A program made the translations under genes and the position numbers. Shown in pieces: positions 17,537 to 25,612 of a stretch of 39,641 nucleotides of DNA. The notes beneath the pieces were generated by a model. It was not told the origin of the DNA, made no database searches, and saw nothing but the letters and a program-made list of their open reading frames with translations. Within the stretch, counting starts at the first letter, position 1; each line of letters begins with the position of its first letter. The stretch comes from Mycobacterium sp. (lineage in GTDB: Bacteria > Actinomycetota > Actinomycetes > Mycobacteriales > Mycobacteriaceae): contig NZ_JAOPWB010000075.1 of the NCBI RefSeq assembly GCF_025965855.1, positions 1 through 39,641 on the forward strand. Direction: 5' to 3'.

Positions 17537-18327
17537 CAGCGGATCTCCGGTTCGCGTGCACCGATCTCGCCTTGCTGGGTGGCCAATTCCGCGGTGCCGA
17601 GCGGGTTGCCCAGACGGGTGTAGATGAGTCCCTGCTCCAAGGCGGCGCGGTAGGGCTTGTCCAGCGACTCCCAGATCGCTTTCACGGTGCCCTGGGTCGC
17701 CGATGGTGGCTTGGCGGCGATCGTCGCGGCGATCTCGCGGGCCCGCTTCCACAGCCTGTCGGGGGAGACCACCTCCGAAACCAATCCGATGCGCAGAGCG
17801 GTGTCGGCCCCGACCCGCTCGTCGTTGCCCATCAGGGCCATGCGCAATGTCTCGCCCAGACCGATGCGCCGCATCAGGCCGATCGGCTCCAACGCGCACA
17901 CCAGGCCGGCCGACACGTGTGAGTCGAAAAAGGTTGCGTCGTCTGAGCAGATGACGACGTCGGCTTCGTTGATGAAATAGAAGGCGCCCGCGGTGCACAT
18001 GCCTTGAACGGCGCACACCACGGGTTTCCACATCTTCTGCCACTTGGGGCTCAGCGCTTCGCCCGGATCCTCGTGGTTCCACACGTTTTCCGGCTGGCCG
18101 TACGGCGTCTTGATGTCCAGACCGGCGCTGAACGCCCGGCTGCCGGCCGCCCGCAGCACCACCGCGTGCACCGCCTCGTCAAGTTTGACCGCGCGCCAGG
18201 CCCGAGCCATTTCCTCACACATGGTGCGGTTGAACGCGTTTAGCTGCTCCGGCCGATTCAGCGTGATGGTGGCGACATGGTCGTCCGCGTTGACCTCGAG
18301 CAGGATGGTTTCAAAGGTGGAGCTCAT
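17536..18327 (-). CDS. Enoyl-CoA hydratase/isomerase family protein (crotonase fold)
   Basis: The 263-residue crotonase-fold protein has TITLNRPEQLNAFNRTM, the oxyanion-hole segment AFSAGLDIK and CAVQGMCTAGAFYFINEAD. The glutamates used by classical hydratases are not in their usual places (TAGAFYF for GGGxEL, and FDSHVSAGLVCALEP for the second), so the reaction may be isomerisation, hydrolysis or C-C cleavage rather than hydration. ATG 18327 is chosen over an ATG 15 bp upstream because it overlaps the preceding stop as ATGA. Confidence 0.88.
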   Translation of the reverse strand: MSSTFETILLEVNADDHVATITLNRPEQLNAFNRTMCEEMARAWRAVKLDEAVHAVVLRAAGSRAFSAGLDIKTPYGQPENVWNHEDPGEALSPKWQKMWKPVVCAVQGMCTAGAFYFINEADVVICSDDATFFDSHVSAGLVCALEPIGLMRRIGLGETLRMALMGNDERVGADTALRIGLVSEVVSPDRLWKRAREIAATIAAKPPSATQGTVKAIWESLDKPYRAALEQGLIYTRLGNPLGTAELATQQGEIGAREPEIR

Positions 18328-19139
18328 CAGCGGCACTGCCAATTCGGTTTCCGCTTTTCGACGAAGGCCTTGGGGCCCTCCCGCGCGTCCTCCGTTCGCA
18401 GCACGCGCTCGCGGAAGGTCTCTGCGAGTATCTCGGCCTCGTGCAGCGGCACATTCAGGCCCTTGAGAATGGCCAGCCGGGTTCCGCGCACCGCCAGGGG
18501 CGCATTGGAGTTGACGATGTCGGCGATCTCGTGGGCCCGGTCCAGTAGGCGGTCGTGCTCGACGACTTCGCTGATCAATCCGAGATCGTAGGCGCGTTGT
18601 GCGCTCATCCGCTCGTGCTTACCCATCAAGGCCATCCGCAGGGCGATCGAGCGGGGCAAGACCCTGGATAGCCGCACCAATTCGCGTCCGGCCACCAGCC
18701 CGATGCTGACGTGCGGATCGAAAAAGGTCGCCTGCTCGGATGCGATGACGATGTCCGTCGTAGTGACCCAGTCCATGCCGGCGCCGCAGCACAGTCCGTT
18801 GACGGCGGTCAGCACCGGCTTGGCCATGGTGCGAAACGGCGGCGTGCCTTCCTGCGGTGCCTCCCACTGGTCGTATGTCGACAGGTACGGCCGTTCGTAG
18901 ATCACCTTGCCGTCTTCGGGGATGGCTTTGACGTCGGCCCCTGTGCAGAACGCGCGGCCGGTGCCGGTGACCAGGAGCAGCCACACGTTCTCGTCGTTCT
19001 CGGCATCCCCGTAGGCGGCGCGCAGTTCGGTGATCATATGCGGGCTCAGAGCGTTGAGCGCCTCGGGACGGTTCAGTGTGATGATGGCCGTATGCCCGTC
19101 GACGTCGTAGTTGATGGTGTCGAACGAGTCGGTAGGCAT
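18327..19139 (-). CDS. Enoyl-CoA hydratase/isomerase family protein (crotonase fold)
   Basis: The 270-residue protein has AIITLNRPEALNALSPHM, AFCTGADVKAIPED (oxyanion hole) and AVNGLCCGAGMDWVTTTDIV, followed by FFDPHVSIGLVAGREL. It resembles the gene downstream (shared FFDxHVSxGLV and ALRMALMGxxER) and probably arose by duplication. It also lacks an obvious first catalytic glutamate. ATG 19139 has GAGGGAG about 8 bp upstream and is preferred to an upstream ATG at 19175 that would overlap the previous gene. Confidence 0.88.
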   Translation of the reverse strand: MPTDSFDTINYDVDGHTAIITLNRPEALNALSPHMITELRAAYGDAENDENVWLLLVTGTGRAFCTGADVKAIPEDGKVIYERPYLSTYDQWEAPQEGTPPFRTMAKPVLTAVNGLCCGAGMDWVTTTDIVIASEQATFFDPHVSIGLVAGRELVRLSRVLPRSIALRMALMGKHERMSAQRAYDLGLISEVVEHDRLLDRAHEIADIVNSNAPLAVRGTRLAILKGLNVPLHEAEILAETFRERVLRTEDAREGPKAFVEKRKPNWQCR

Positions 19140-19149
19140 CCGTGCTCCC

Positions 19150-19971
19150 TCATCTGCCACGGAACTTTGGCGCACGTCGTTGCCGAAACGCCTCCAGTCC
19201 CTCTTTGAAATCGCCCGTCCGACACGAGAGTTCCAGATTGAATAGCTCCTGCGTCATGGATTGGCTCAGCGTCGCGTGCTGACCGAAGGTCAGGGCCTGC
19301 TTGGCCAACCCGATCGCGGCGGTCGGCCCGGAGGCCAGCCGCTCCAGCAGCCTCTCGGCCGTGTCGTCGAGTTCGGGCCGGCTTACCGCTTGGTGGATCA
19401 GTCCCCAATCGGCCGCGTCCGTCGCGCTCACTTTCTCCCCCAGCAGCAGCATCCGCCTGGCCCGCACCAGACCGACCAGTCGGGGCAGCAGCCAGGAGGA
19501 GCCCGAGTCCGGGCTGAAGCCTCGGTCAACGAACGGTTCCCAGAACACCGCGTCGCTGGCGGCGACGGTGAAGTCGGCGGCGAGTGCGAGGTTGCAGCCA
19601 AACCCCACGGCCCATCCCTGAACGCTGCAGACCACCGGCAGCTGAACGCTCGCGACGAGTTCGATCACTCGGTGGGCGGCGTGGGGGATCCGCCGCACCA
19701 GATCGCCGGCGCGGGGACGTTGCCCGCCGGGATCATTGGCGGCCACCCAGTCGGCACCGGCGCAGAAGTCGTCTCCCTCGCCTCGGATGTGGATCGCGCG
19801 CAACGAATCGTCGGCGGCGGAATCGGTCAGCGCATCAACCAATTCGCCGATCATCAAGTGCGTCAACGCATTACGCCGCACGGGGCGATTCAGGGCGACC
19901 CGCAAGACCGCGCCTTCCCGGCACGCGGTGACCGACCCCTCGGCGCCGGCCGCGTCGGCCTCGTGACTCAC
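19150..19971 (-). CDS. Enoyl-CoA hydratase/isomerase family protein (crotonase fold), first gene of the run
   Basis: The 273-residue crotonase relative has VALNRPVRRNALTHLM, DDFCAGADWVAAND and SVQGWAVGFGCNLALAADFTV. The glutamate normally before LALAAD is an asparagine here (CNLALAAD), and the second site reads SPDSGSSWLLPR with an aspartate, a pattern closer to isomerases than hydratases. It is the first gene of a six-gene minus-strand run ending at 12996. GTG 19971 lies 26 bp from the dyad at 19997-20015. Confidence 0.88.
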   Translation of the reverse strand: MSHEADAAGAEGSVTACREGAVLRVALNRPVRRNALTHLMIGELVDALTDSAADDSLRAIHIRGEGDDFCAGADWVAANDPGGQRPRAGDLVRRIPHAAHRVIELVASVQLPVVCSVQGWAVGFGCNLALAADFTVAASDAVFWEPFVDRGFSPDSGSSWLLPRLVGLVRARRMLLLGEKVSATDAADWGLIHQAVSRPELDDTAERLLERLASGPTAAIGLAKQALTFGQHATLSQSMTQELFNLELSCRTGDFKEGLEAFRQRRAPKFRGR

Positions 19972-20102
19972 CGTCTACCCGGCCTCTCTCCGCCGATACG
20001 GTTACCCATACAGTAGGCAATACGATTGGTACGGGGTATAAGTTAGCAAGGAAACGCTGACGACGGAAATACCCTGGCGGAACCCGGCGAGAAGAGGAAC
20101 GC
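19972..20102. promoter_or_regulatory. Divergent promoter region of hydratase and thioesterase operons
   Basis: The 131-bp gap carries both divergent promoters and the dyad at 19997-20015. A second, weaker symmetric element, ATACGATTGGTACGGGGTAT (about 20020-20039), has matching ATAC/GTAT ends and may be a secondary operator. GGTATAAG could provide a -10 for the plus-strand genes. Promoter assignment is inferred. Confidence 0.5.
19997..20015 (-). promoter_or_regulatory. 19-bp dyad operator candidate, site A
   Basis: On the minus strand the site reads TACTGTATGGGTAACCGTA. It shares TACTGTA at the left and GTA at the right, with identical spacing, with three other intergenic sites in the window (22769, 25540, 36650). 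It sits 26 bp before the start of the six-gene run at 19971 and 88 bp before the thioesterase operon. A TetR-type operator is the likely reading. Confidence 0.7.
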
Positions 20103-20786
20103 ATGGTTGAGCGCGCAGCAGCCTCGCCGCTCGCCGGCGACGCCAAATTCGGCGAGGCGCCCCTCGCGCAGACGGTGGCGGCGGCGACCGCCATGCGGCG
20201 CCTGAGCTCACTGCTGGTATCTCTCGAGCACCCGCACCCCAGCGTGGACATCATGCTCGCGAAGTTCGCCGAGTGGGAAGGCGAGTTGGCCGCCGCGGCC
20301 CCGGCGGACAACGCACCGCGAATCGGCGAGATCGCCGACGATCCCCGGCGCGTCTACCTCAACCACGCCACCGACATCGGCGCCTACAACCCCTGCTTTC
20401 CCGAATACCGGTTCGACCAGCTCGATGCCGAAAAGGCCGGCGGTGTTGTGTGCTTCCCGCTGGTCTACGAGGGGCCGCCGGGACTGGTGCACGGCGGTTT
20501 CCTCGGCGTCTTCTTCGACTCCGTGATCCAGCACCACAACTGCGTCACCGGCTTTTCCGGCAAGACCCGGTCCTTGCTAGTCAGCTTCCGCCGGCCCACG
20601 CCGGTGCTGACCGACCTGCGCTTCGACATAGTTCGCTCGCAAGTCGAACGGGGCATCGCGTCGACGGCGCGGCTGCTGCTCGACGACGAAGTGCTGTGCA
20701 AAGGCGAGGTCAACACGTTGGCGTCGCCGCCCGAGACCCTGACCGGATTCAAGTTCGGCAGGCGGCGAAGGGAGTCCGATAGATGA
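20103..20786 (+). CDS. Hotdog-fold acyl-CoA thioesterase (PaaI/THEM4-like)
   Basis: The 227-residue protein has a C-terminal hotdog domain. VYEGPPGLVHGGFLGVFFDS carries the typical HGG turn at the active-site helix, followed by TRSLLVSFRRPTPVLTDLRF. This family hydrolyses acyl-CoA thioesters. The N-terminal 90 residues are alpha-helical and not assignable. The ATG at 20103 follows GAAGAGG. Its stop overlaps the next start (ATGA). It may release an inhibitory or dead-end CoA ester of the pathway; that is inference. Confidence 0.88.
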   Translation: MVERAAASPLAGDAKFGEAPLAQTVAAATAMRRLSSLLVSLEHPHPSVDIMLAKFAEWEGELAAAAPADNAPRIGEIADDPRRVYLNHATDIGAYNPCFPEYRFDQLDAEKAGGVVCFPLVYEGPPGLVHGGFLGVFFDSVIQHHNCVTGFSGKTRSLLVSFRRPTPVLTDLRFDIVRSQVERGIASTARLLLDDEVLCKGEVNTLASPPETLTGFKFGRRRRESDR

Positions 20787-21688
20787 GCGCCTCCGGCGTT
20801 TCGGACGACCGCGTGCTCTTTGACGTCGACCGCGACCGGCGCATCGCGACGATCACGCTGAACAACTCCGAGCAACGCAACTCCTATGACGCCACGATGC
20901 GCGAGGCCGTCGCCCGCTGCCTGGACCACGTGGCCGACGACGACGACCTCACGGTGGTGCTGTTGCGGGGAGCCGAGGGAGTCTTTTCCACCGGAGCCGA
21001 CATGAACAACGCGTACGGCTGGTACGGCGACGAGACCAAGGCGTCCGATGACGCGGCGGCCAAGCGCCGGCCCAGTCAGCGCAGACGACTTACCGTGGAC
21101 CGCAAGTCGTTTGGCTTCTACCACAACTTTATGGGCTTCCCGAAGGTAACGGTGGGGGAGATCGCCGGCTACGCACTCGGCGGCGGCTTCGAGATCGCGT
21201 TGATGACCGACATCTCGGTCATCGCGCGGGACACGAAGATCGGCATGCCGGCAACCCGCTTCCTCGGCCCGGCCCTCGGCAGCCTGCACATGTTCTTCCA
21301 CCGGCTGGGACCGGTGCTGGCCCGGCGTCTGCTGTTGACCGGTGACATCATCGAGGCCGGTGAGATCGAGCATCTCGGAATCTTCACCGACACATGCGAT
21401 CCCGGCGCGGTTACGGCGCGGGCGCGGTACTGGGCCGAGAAGGCGGCGAAGATGCCCGCCGACGGAGTCGTCATTGCCAAGGAAGCGTTCCGCCTTGTCG
21501 AGCAGACCCAGGCGTACCACGGCGAGGAAGTCGCGAGCTACCTTTTTCACGCCTTCGGCACCAACCTGCAATTCGCACCGGGCGAATTCAACTTCGTCAA
21601 AGCGCGCGCACAGCATGGTGCGAAGGAAGCGTTCCGGCTACGTGACGAGCATTTCCACGTGGGGGAGCCCCCGGAAACGCAAGCGTAA
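20783..21688 (+). CDS. Enoyl-CoA hydratase/isomerase family protein with long insertion
   Basis: The 301-residue crotonase-fold protein has ATITLNNSEQRNSYDATM, GVFSTGADMNNAYGWYGDE and GEIAGYALGGGFEIALMTD, where the first catalytic glutamate is present. It is about 40 residues longer than usual, with an insertion of basic residues (KRRPSQRRRLTVDRKS) between the oxyanion loop and the core. It is coupled to the thioesterase by an ATGA overlap. Confidence 0.88.
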   Translation: MSASGVSDDRVLFDVDRDRRIATITLNNSEQRNSYDATMREAVARCLDHVADDDDLTVVLLRGAEGVFSTGADMNNAYGWYGDETKASDDAAAKRRPSQRRRLTVDRKSFGFYHNFMGFPKVTVGEIAGYALGGGFEIALMTDISVIARDTKIGMPATRFLGPALGSLHMFFHRLGPVLARRLLLTGDIIEAGEIEHLGIFTDTCDPGAVTARARYWAEKAAKMPADGVVIAKEAFRLVEQTQAYHGEEVASYLFHAFGTNLQFAPGEFNFVKARAQHGAKEAFRLRDEHFHVGEPPETQA

Positions 21689-21868
21689 TGGCCGCGTCAA
21701 TTTACCTCTGCCACACCAGATTCAACAGGCGAGAGAGCGACAATTTGCCCGCCTCCCAGCGACAGTTGGGGACGCCGCTCCGCATCTAACGGACTTGTCG
21801 CTGTGAGACGGGCACAAAGCATGTCCCCTCCGGCAGAGATCCATGTGGCGAATGTGACTTGACGGCAG

Positions 21869-22660
21869 TTACCGCGTCGCGGTCGCCTTGGTCCGCCCCC
21901 GCTGGACGGGCGACTTGGCGGCCTTGCGCTGCCGGGACGGCGCCGACTTGCCGCCTTTGCCGCCCTTCTCGATCAGACTGCCGGCGTGGTCGAGGATGCA
22001 GTCCAGGCCGAATTCGAAGTTGGTATCGTCGGGTGCCCCGATGCGGTGCCCCTGCCCGGTCACTTGGGCGATCAGCGGGGTGGTCGCCGGATCGATGGCC
22101 ACGGCGTCCTCGATGGCGCGCGGACCGCTGTCCGGAGTCTGGTTCTTCTCGTACAGCCGGTGTAGCACCACCGAACCGCGCACGTGCACCGAAACCGCCG
22201 AGTAGGTGTCGAAGGCATCCTCGGGGGATAGGCCGGCCTCCACCAGATTGGAGATCGCGCGCTCCATCTCCTGGGCGCCCAGCCGCGCCGCTTTCGGGCT
22301 GAGAGCGGCGCGAATCAGAATCAGGTCGCACAGAATTGGGTTGCCCATGAACGTCTTACGCATCGAGCGCGCATGGTTGCGCAACGTCTCGCGCCAGTCG
22401 CTGGCCTCGACGTAGGGAGTGGCGAACACGTACTTGCTCAGGGCGCGGTCCGTCATCGCGTTGAGCAGATCGTCCTTCTTGCGGAAGTACCAATAGATGC
22501 TGGTGACGCCCACGCCCAGGTGTTTGCCGAGTAGCGGCATGCTCAGGTTGTCTATGGATACTTGCTCCGCGAGTTCGAATGCGCCGCTGATGATGTCGTC
22601 GGGATTGATGGATCCGCGTTCGCGTCGTTGACGCTTATCAGCGGTTGCCTGCTTTGCCAC
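21869..22660 (-). CDS. TetR-family transcriptional regulator, candidate master regulator of the cluster
   Basis: The 263-residue protein has an N-terminal TetR helix-turn-helix: DDIISGAFELAEQVSIDNLS, then LLGKHLGVGVTSIYWYFRKK, where the recognition helix ends in the family hallmark YWYFRKKDDLL. The C-terminal ligand domain is followed by a basic tail of about 30 residues (KGGKGGKSAPSRQRKAAKSP) not typical of TetR and perhaps DNA- or RNA-contacting. GTG 22660 is chosen because GGAGGTG lies at perfect spacing; an ATG at 22678 lacks a site. It is divergent from the SDR at 22850 with dyad B between them, which suggests autoregulation. Confidence 0.92.
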   Translation of the reverse strand: MAKQATADKRQRRERGSINPDDIISGAFELAEQVSIDNLSMPLLGKHLGVGVTSIYWYFRKKDDLLNAMTDRALSKYVFATPYVEASDWRETLRNHARSMRKTFMGNPILCDLILIRAALSPKAARLGAQEMERAISNLVEAGLSPEDAFDTYSAVSVHVRGSVVLHRLYEKNQTPDSGPRAIEDAVAIDPATTPLIAQVTGQGHRIGAPDDTNFEFGLDCILDHAGSLIEKGGKGGKSAPSRQRKAAKSPVQRGRTKATATR

Positions 22661-22768
22661 TACGGGCACCTCCATCACGATCTAGCCGTGCCACCGGTAA
22701 ACTGGAATCTACCGGCAGTTCCTCTCTGACCTGCGTATACGCTTGCGTGTCGTCGCGTTTCCGTCTGC

Positions 22769-22787
22769 TACTGTAATACCTATCGTA
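22769..22787 (+). promoter_or_regulatory. 19-bp dyad operator candidate, site B
   Basis: The site TACTGTAATACCTATCGTA lies between the divergent TetR gene (109 bp away) and the SDR gene (62 bp away). The first nine bases equal those of the near-perfect palindrome at 36650-36668. TetR regulators commonly repress their own divergent promoter, so this is the best candidate for the cognate operator. Confidence 0.72.
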
Positions 22788-22849
22788 GGCTTTTTGGTAA
22801 AACCCCTGGACACGTGAAAACGAGGCTGGGGACTTAGCGGGACTAGGCC

Positions 22850-23647
22850 ATGGATCTAGGGCTGGCGAATGCCACGGCGGTGGTAGTCGGAGGAAGTCGC
22901 GGCATGGGCCTGGCGACGGCCCGCTGCCTTGCCGACGAGGGCGCCCGCGTCGCGGTGGTCGGCCGCAGCCGTGACGCGCTCGACTCCGCGGTGACGGATT
23001 TGAGCGGCCGCGGGAGCCCGGATGCGCTCGGGTTCGTCGCCGACGTCGGTGACGCCGGTGCGGTCGACAAGGTGTTCGCCGATCTCGGTGAGCGTTGGGA
23101 CGGCGAACTGAACGTGCTGATCAATACCGTCGGGCCCGGCGCGGCAGGCAGTTTCGAGGTTTTGAGCGATGAACAGTGGCACCGGGCCGTCGAAGACGGG
23201 GTCATGGGCATGGTGCGCTGCGTCCGTTCGGCACTTCCGCTGCTGCGCAAGGCGCACTGGGCGCGGATCGTCAACTTCTCTGCGCACTCGACTCAGCGAC
23301 AAAGCGTCATGCTGCCCGCCTACACGGCGGCCAAGTCGATGCTGACGAGCGTCTCGAAGAACCTGTCGCTGCTATTGGCCAAGGACGAGATTTTGGTCAA
23401 CGTGGTATCGCCGGGCAGCATCGCGTCCGAGTCGCTGGTCGGCTGGGCGAAGTCCGTCGGCGTCGACGGCAGCGACCCCTACGCGCTGATGGACGCCATT
23501 GCCAAGCATTTCGGTCATCCCGCGCAAATGCCCCGGGCGGGCCTGCCGGAAGAGATCGGGCCGGTCGCCGCCTTTCTGGCGTCGCGGCGCAACTCGTACA
23601 TGACCGGAGCGAACATCAACGTCGACGGTGGTTCGGACTTCACCTGA
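22850..23647 (+). CDS. SDR-family oxidoreductase
   Basis: The 265-residue protein has the cofactor loop VVGGSRGMGLATAR, NTVGPGAAGSF in place of the NNAG motif, IVNFSAHSTQ with the catalytic serine, YTAAK with the Tyr/Lys pair, and a closing NINVDGGSDFT. It probably oxidises or reduces an alcohol or ketone intermediate with NAD(P)H. It is divergent from the TetR gene, with the DapA-type gene 34 bp downstream in the same direction. Confidence 0.9.
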   Translation: MDLGLANATAVVVGGSRGMGLATARCLADEGARVAVVGRSRDALDSAVTDLSGRGSPDALGFVADVGDAGAVDKVFADLGERWDGELNVLINTVGPGAAGSFEVLSDEQWHRAVEDGVMGMVRCVRSALPLLRKAHWARIVNFSAHSTQRQSVMLPAYTAAKSMLTSVSKNLSLLLAKDEILVNVVSPGSIASESLVGWAKSVGVDGSDPYALMDAIAKHFGHPAQMPRAGLPEEIGPVAAFLASRRNSYMTGANINVDGGSDFT

Positions 23648-23681
23648 CTCGAAATCGTTTGGCCGACAGAAGGAGTGAACA

Positions 23682-24690
23682 GTGGCGACGGCTGGCGAGG
23701 CACGCGTTTGGGCGCGAGGGGCGTTGCGGGGAATCGGCGACTCCCTCTACACGCCGTTCTGCGGCACCGACGGTGATGACATCGACTGGGACGCCTATCG
23801 GACGTTGGTGCGCTACTGCGTCGGCGACCTTGGACACCCGATGTTGTGGTGCACCAGCGGCATCGCCGAGTTCTGGTCGTTGACCATCGACGAGCGAAAG
23901 CGCTTGCTGGAGGTGGCAATCGAGGAGGCGCGCAGACTGAATCCGGACGTCGTTGTGCAGGCCTGCACAGCGGCGACGTCGGCGAAGGACGGTTTGGAAT
24001 TGACACTGCACGCCCAGGCGGCGGGCGCCGACATCGCCTATATCCAAACGCCGATGATGGAGGCCCACGGTGGCGAGGGCGTGCTGAGGTTCTTCAAGTA
24101 CATCGCCGCGCGCACCGATATCGCGCTGGGGATGTTCAACTCCCCGTCCTCGGGGCTACGTGTTGACTCCGGTCGAAAGCGCGCGGATCTATGACGAGGT
24201 GCCCGCGGTGTGCGCCACCAAGGAGGGCGCCTTCCGGCCGGAGGCGAGTCGGCGGCTGCACGAGCTGGCGCCTGGCCTGGCGGTCTGGGAATGCGACAGG
24301 ACCGTGTACCGCGCCGGATGGTTGCGTGCCGGTATCGTCTGCCCGGCGCAATTGGGCACGGCCGGGTACCTGTTCGAGACCCCGCAGCGGCGCCTGTTTT
24401 CCGAGTACTGGGATCTCGTGCTGAGTGACAAGCTCCTCGAGGCGATGGACTACGGCCGCGAATCCGGGATGGACCAGTTCGACCTCGACGTCGGATCGTG
24501 GTGGACGTGCTATCCGGGGCGCCCGGATTACTTCACCCACTGGGGTGGTGCTTTCAAATACGCCGCCTCACTGCTGGGGCTGCCGATCGGTGACTATCCG
24601 CATTCCCGGCCGCCGCAAGCGGAGCTGCCGGCTGAGGCGAAGGCCCAGATCGAGAGGGCCTACCGGCGGCTCGGGCTCATCGCGGCATAG
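23682..24690 (+). pseudogene. DapA-family aldolase/lyase gene with a single-base frameshift
   Basis: The GTG start at 23682 follows AGGAG. The product is a dihydrodipicolinate-synthase-like TIM barrel that makes or breaks C-C bonds beside a carbonyl through a Schiff base. The first frame runs to ALGMFNSPSSG. One extra G in the GGGG at 24152-24155 then shifts the frame; removing it restores YVLTPVESARIYDEVPAV and the match continues to TAG 24690. The Schiff-base lysine is in VCATKEGAF. The usual YNxP tyrosine is a phenylalanine (FNSP). The gene is 336 codons plus one base, so it is full-length apart from the insertion, which may be a real mutation or a sequence error. Confidence 0.82.
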
Positions 24691-24694
24691 CCAT

Positions 24695-24730
24695 CAACAG
24701 CGTGGCCGGGCAACAGCGTGGCCGGGCAAC
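24695..24730. repeat. 16-bp tandem duplication
   Basis: CAACAGCGTGGCCGGG occurs twice head to tail (24695-24710 and 24711-24726), followed by a partial third copy, CAAC. It directly follows the aldolase stop and precedes the terminator hairpin. It looks like a simple slippage duplication, without spacers or further copies. Confidence 0.8.
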
Positions 24731-24740
24731 CGATTACACA

Positions 24741-24777
24741 ACGGAGCGGACCCGGCGAGAAACCGGGCCCGCTTCGT
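24741..24777. terminator. Bidirectional hairpin terminator
   Basis: ACGGAGCGGACCCGG and CCGGGCCCGCTTCGT form a 15-bp stem with one G-U pair and one mismatch around the 7-nt loop CGAGAAA. It lies between the convergent aldolase gene and CsbD-like gene. There is no long T-run, as is usual for mycobacterial I-shaped terminators. Confidence 0.8.
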
Positions 24778-24788
24778 GGACTGGCTGA

Positions 24789-25028
24789 TTACTGCTGCTC
24801 GGCTCGCTCGCGCGACTCGTGCGCCTTCGCCTTGCCGCGGGCCTTCTCGGCCTCGGCTTCCTTCCGCCCAGCGTTGCGTTGGGCTTCGGCTTTGTCCTGC
24901 TGAGCCTTGCCTTCCTCGATCAGGTCGTCGCGGCCGATGATGACGCCGATGACCTGCTTGGTCTTCCCGAAGACGTCTTCGACGATGCCCCTGACGAACT
25001 CGACCGGGCCGGTCTTGATGTCAACCAT
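24789..25028 (-). CDS. CsbD-like/microaggregate-binding small stress protein
   Basis: The 79-residue protein reads MVDIKTGPVEFVRGIVEDVF, with KTKQVIGVIIGRDDLIEEGK in the middle and a charged Lys/Glu/Ala-rich helical tail. This is the pattern of mycobacterial CsbD-like or microaggregate-binding proteins, which are abundant, hydrophilic and stress-induced. ATG 25028 is chosen because GGGAGG lies at good spacing; an ATG two codons upstream is too close. It is divergent from the small membrane protein at 25185. Confidence 0.8.
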   Translation of the reverse strand: MVDIKTGPVEFVRGIVEDVFGKTKQVIGVIIGRDDLIEEGKAQQDKAEAQRNAGRKEAEAEKARGKAKAHESRERAEQQ

Positions 25029-25184
25029 TTGCATCTCCCTCCCATTGATGGCTGGCTCCTTCAAGGCTTCCCAGACACCCCGTCGACGCAAACATCTGCC
25101 GGCGTGACGCACGCCACAGAAGTAGCTTTACGGTGAGAGCTACTCGCTTCAGCTTCGCAGTGCCCGCTATCGAAAGGATCGGCA

Positions 25185-25457
25185 GTGCTCACGCTGGGTG
25201 TCATTGGCTGGATCCTCATCGGGGGCTTGGCTGGCTGGGTCGGCAGCAAAATCACGGGAACTGATGCCCAAATGGGGTTGATTCTCAATATCCTGGTCGG
25301 GATCGTGGGCGGCTTGATCGGTGGGTTCCTGCTGCGCGGCTTTGGCGTAAACGTCGCCGGCGGCGGTCTCGTGTTGTCGTTTGTGACGTGTCTGCTGGGG
25401 GCGGTGATCCTGCTGGCGATCGTCAAGTTGATCAGCCGCGGACGGGTGTCCCGCTAG
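25185..25457 (+). CDS. GlsB/YeaQ/YmgE family small membrane protein
   Basis: The 90-residue product starts at GTG 25185. It has three hydrophobic stretches (GVIGWILIGGLAGWVGSKIT, IVGGLIGGFLLRGF and VLSFVTCLLGAVILLAIVKL), rich in glycine as is typical of transglycosylase-associated GlsB/YmgE proteins. These are membrane proteins linked to general stress; enzymatic activity is not established. It pairs divergently with the CsbD-like gene, another stress protein. Confidence 0.85.
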   Translation: MLTLGVIGWILIGGLAGWVGSKITGTDAQMGLILNILVGIVGGLIGGFLLRGFGVNVAGGGLVLSFVTCLLGAVILLAIVKLISRGRVSR

Positions 25458-25539
25458 GGGTATCGGTACCGGGTCAGCGCCCCGAAAATCGCTGTTGGAT
25501 CGGGTTTGGCCCGGGCGTGGCGGCGGTTGTGGAATGCGC

Positions 25540-25558
25540 TACCGATAGGTATACAGTA
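25540..25558 (-). promoter_or_regulatory. 19-bp dyad operator candidate, site C
   Basis: On the minus strand the site reads TACTGTATACCTATCGGTA. Its core differs from site B mainly by a one-base shift (TACCTATCG is shared). It lies 54 bp upstream of the start of the six-gene operon at 25613. The TACTGT half points away from that operon, so it is unlikely to be only a -10 box. Confidence 0.7.
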
Positions 25559-25612
25559 TGGGTACAAAATCGGTTGGATCCGGTAGGCAAGCGTGAGGAG
25601 GTGCCGCGGCAG

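Noticed and set aside
24695..24730. Tandem repeat considered as the start of a CRISPR array
   Set aside because: Only two contiguous copies, no spacers and no cas genes.
25029..25184. SigF-type promoter between the stress genes
   Set aside because: GTTT and GGGTGT-like elements occur, but the spacing of about 8 bp is too short for a SigF promoter.
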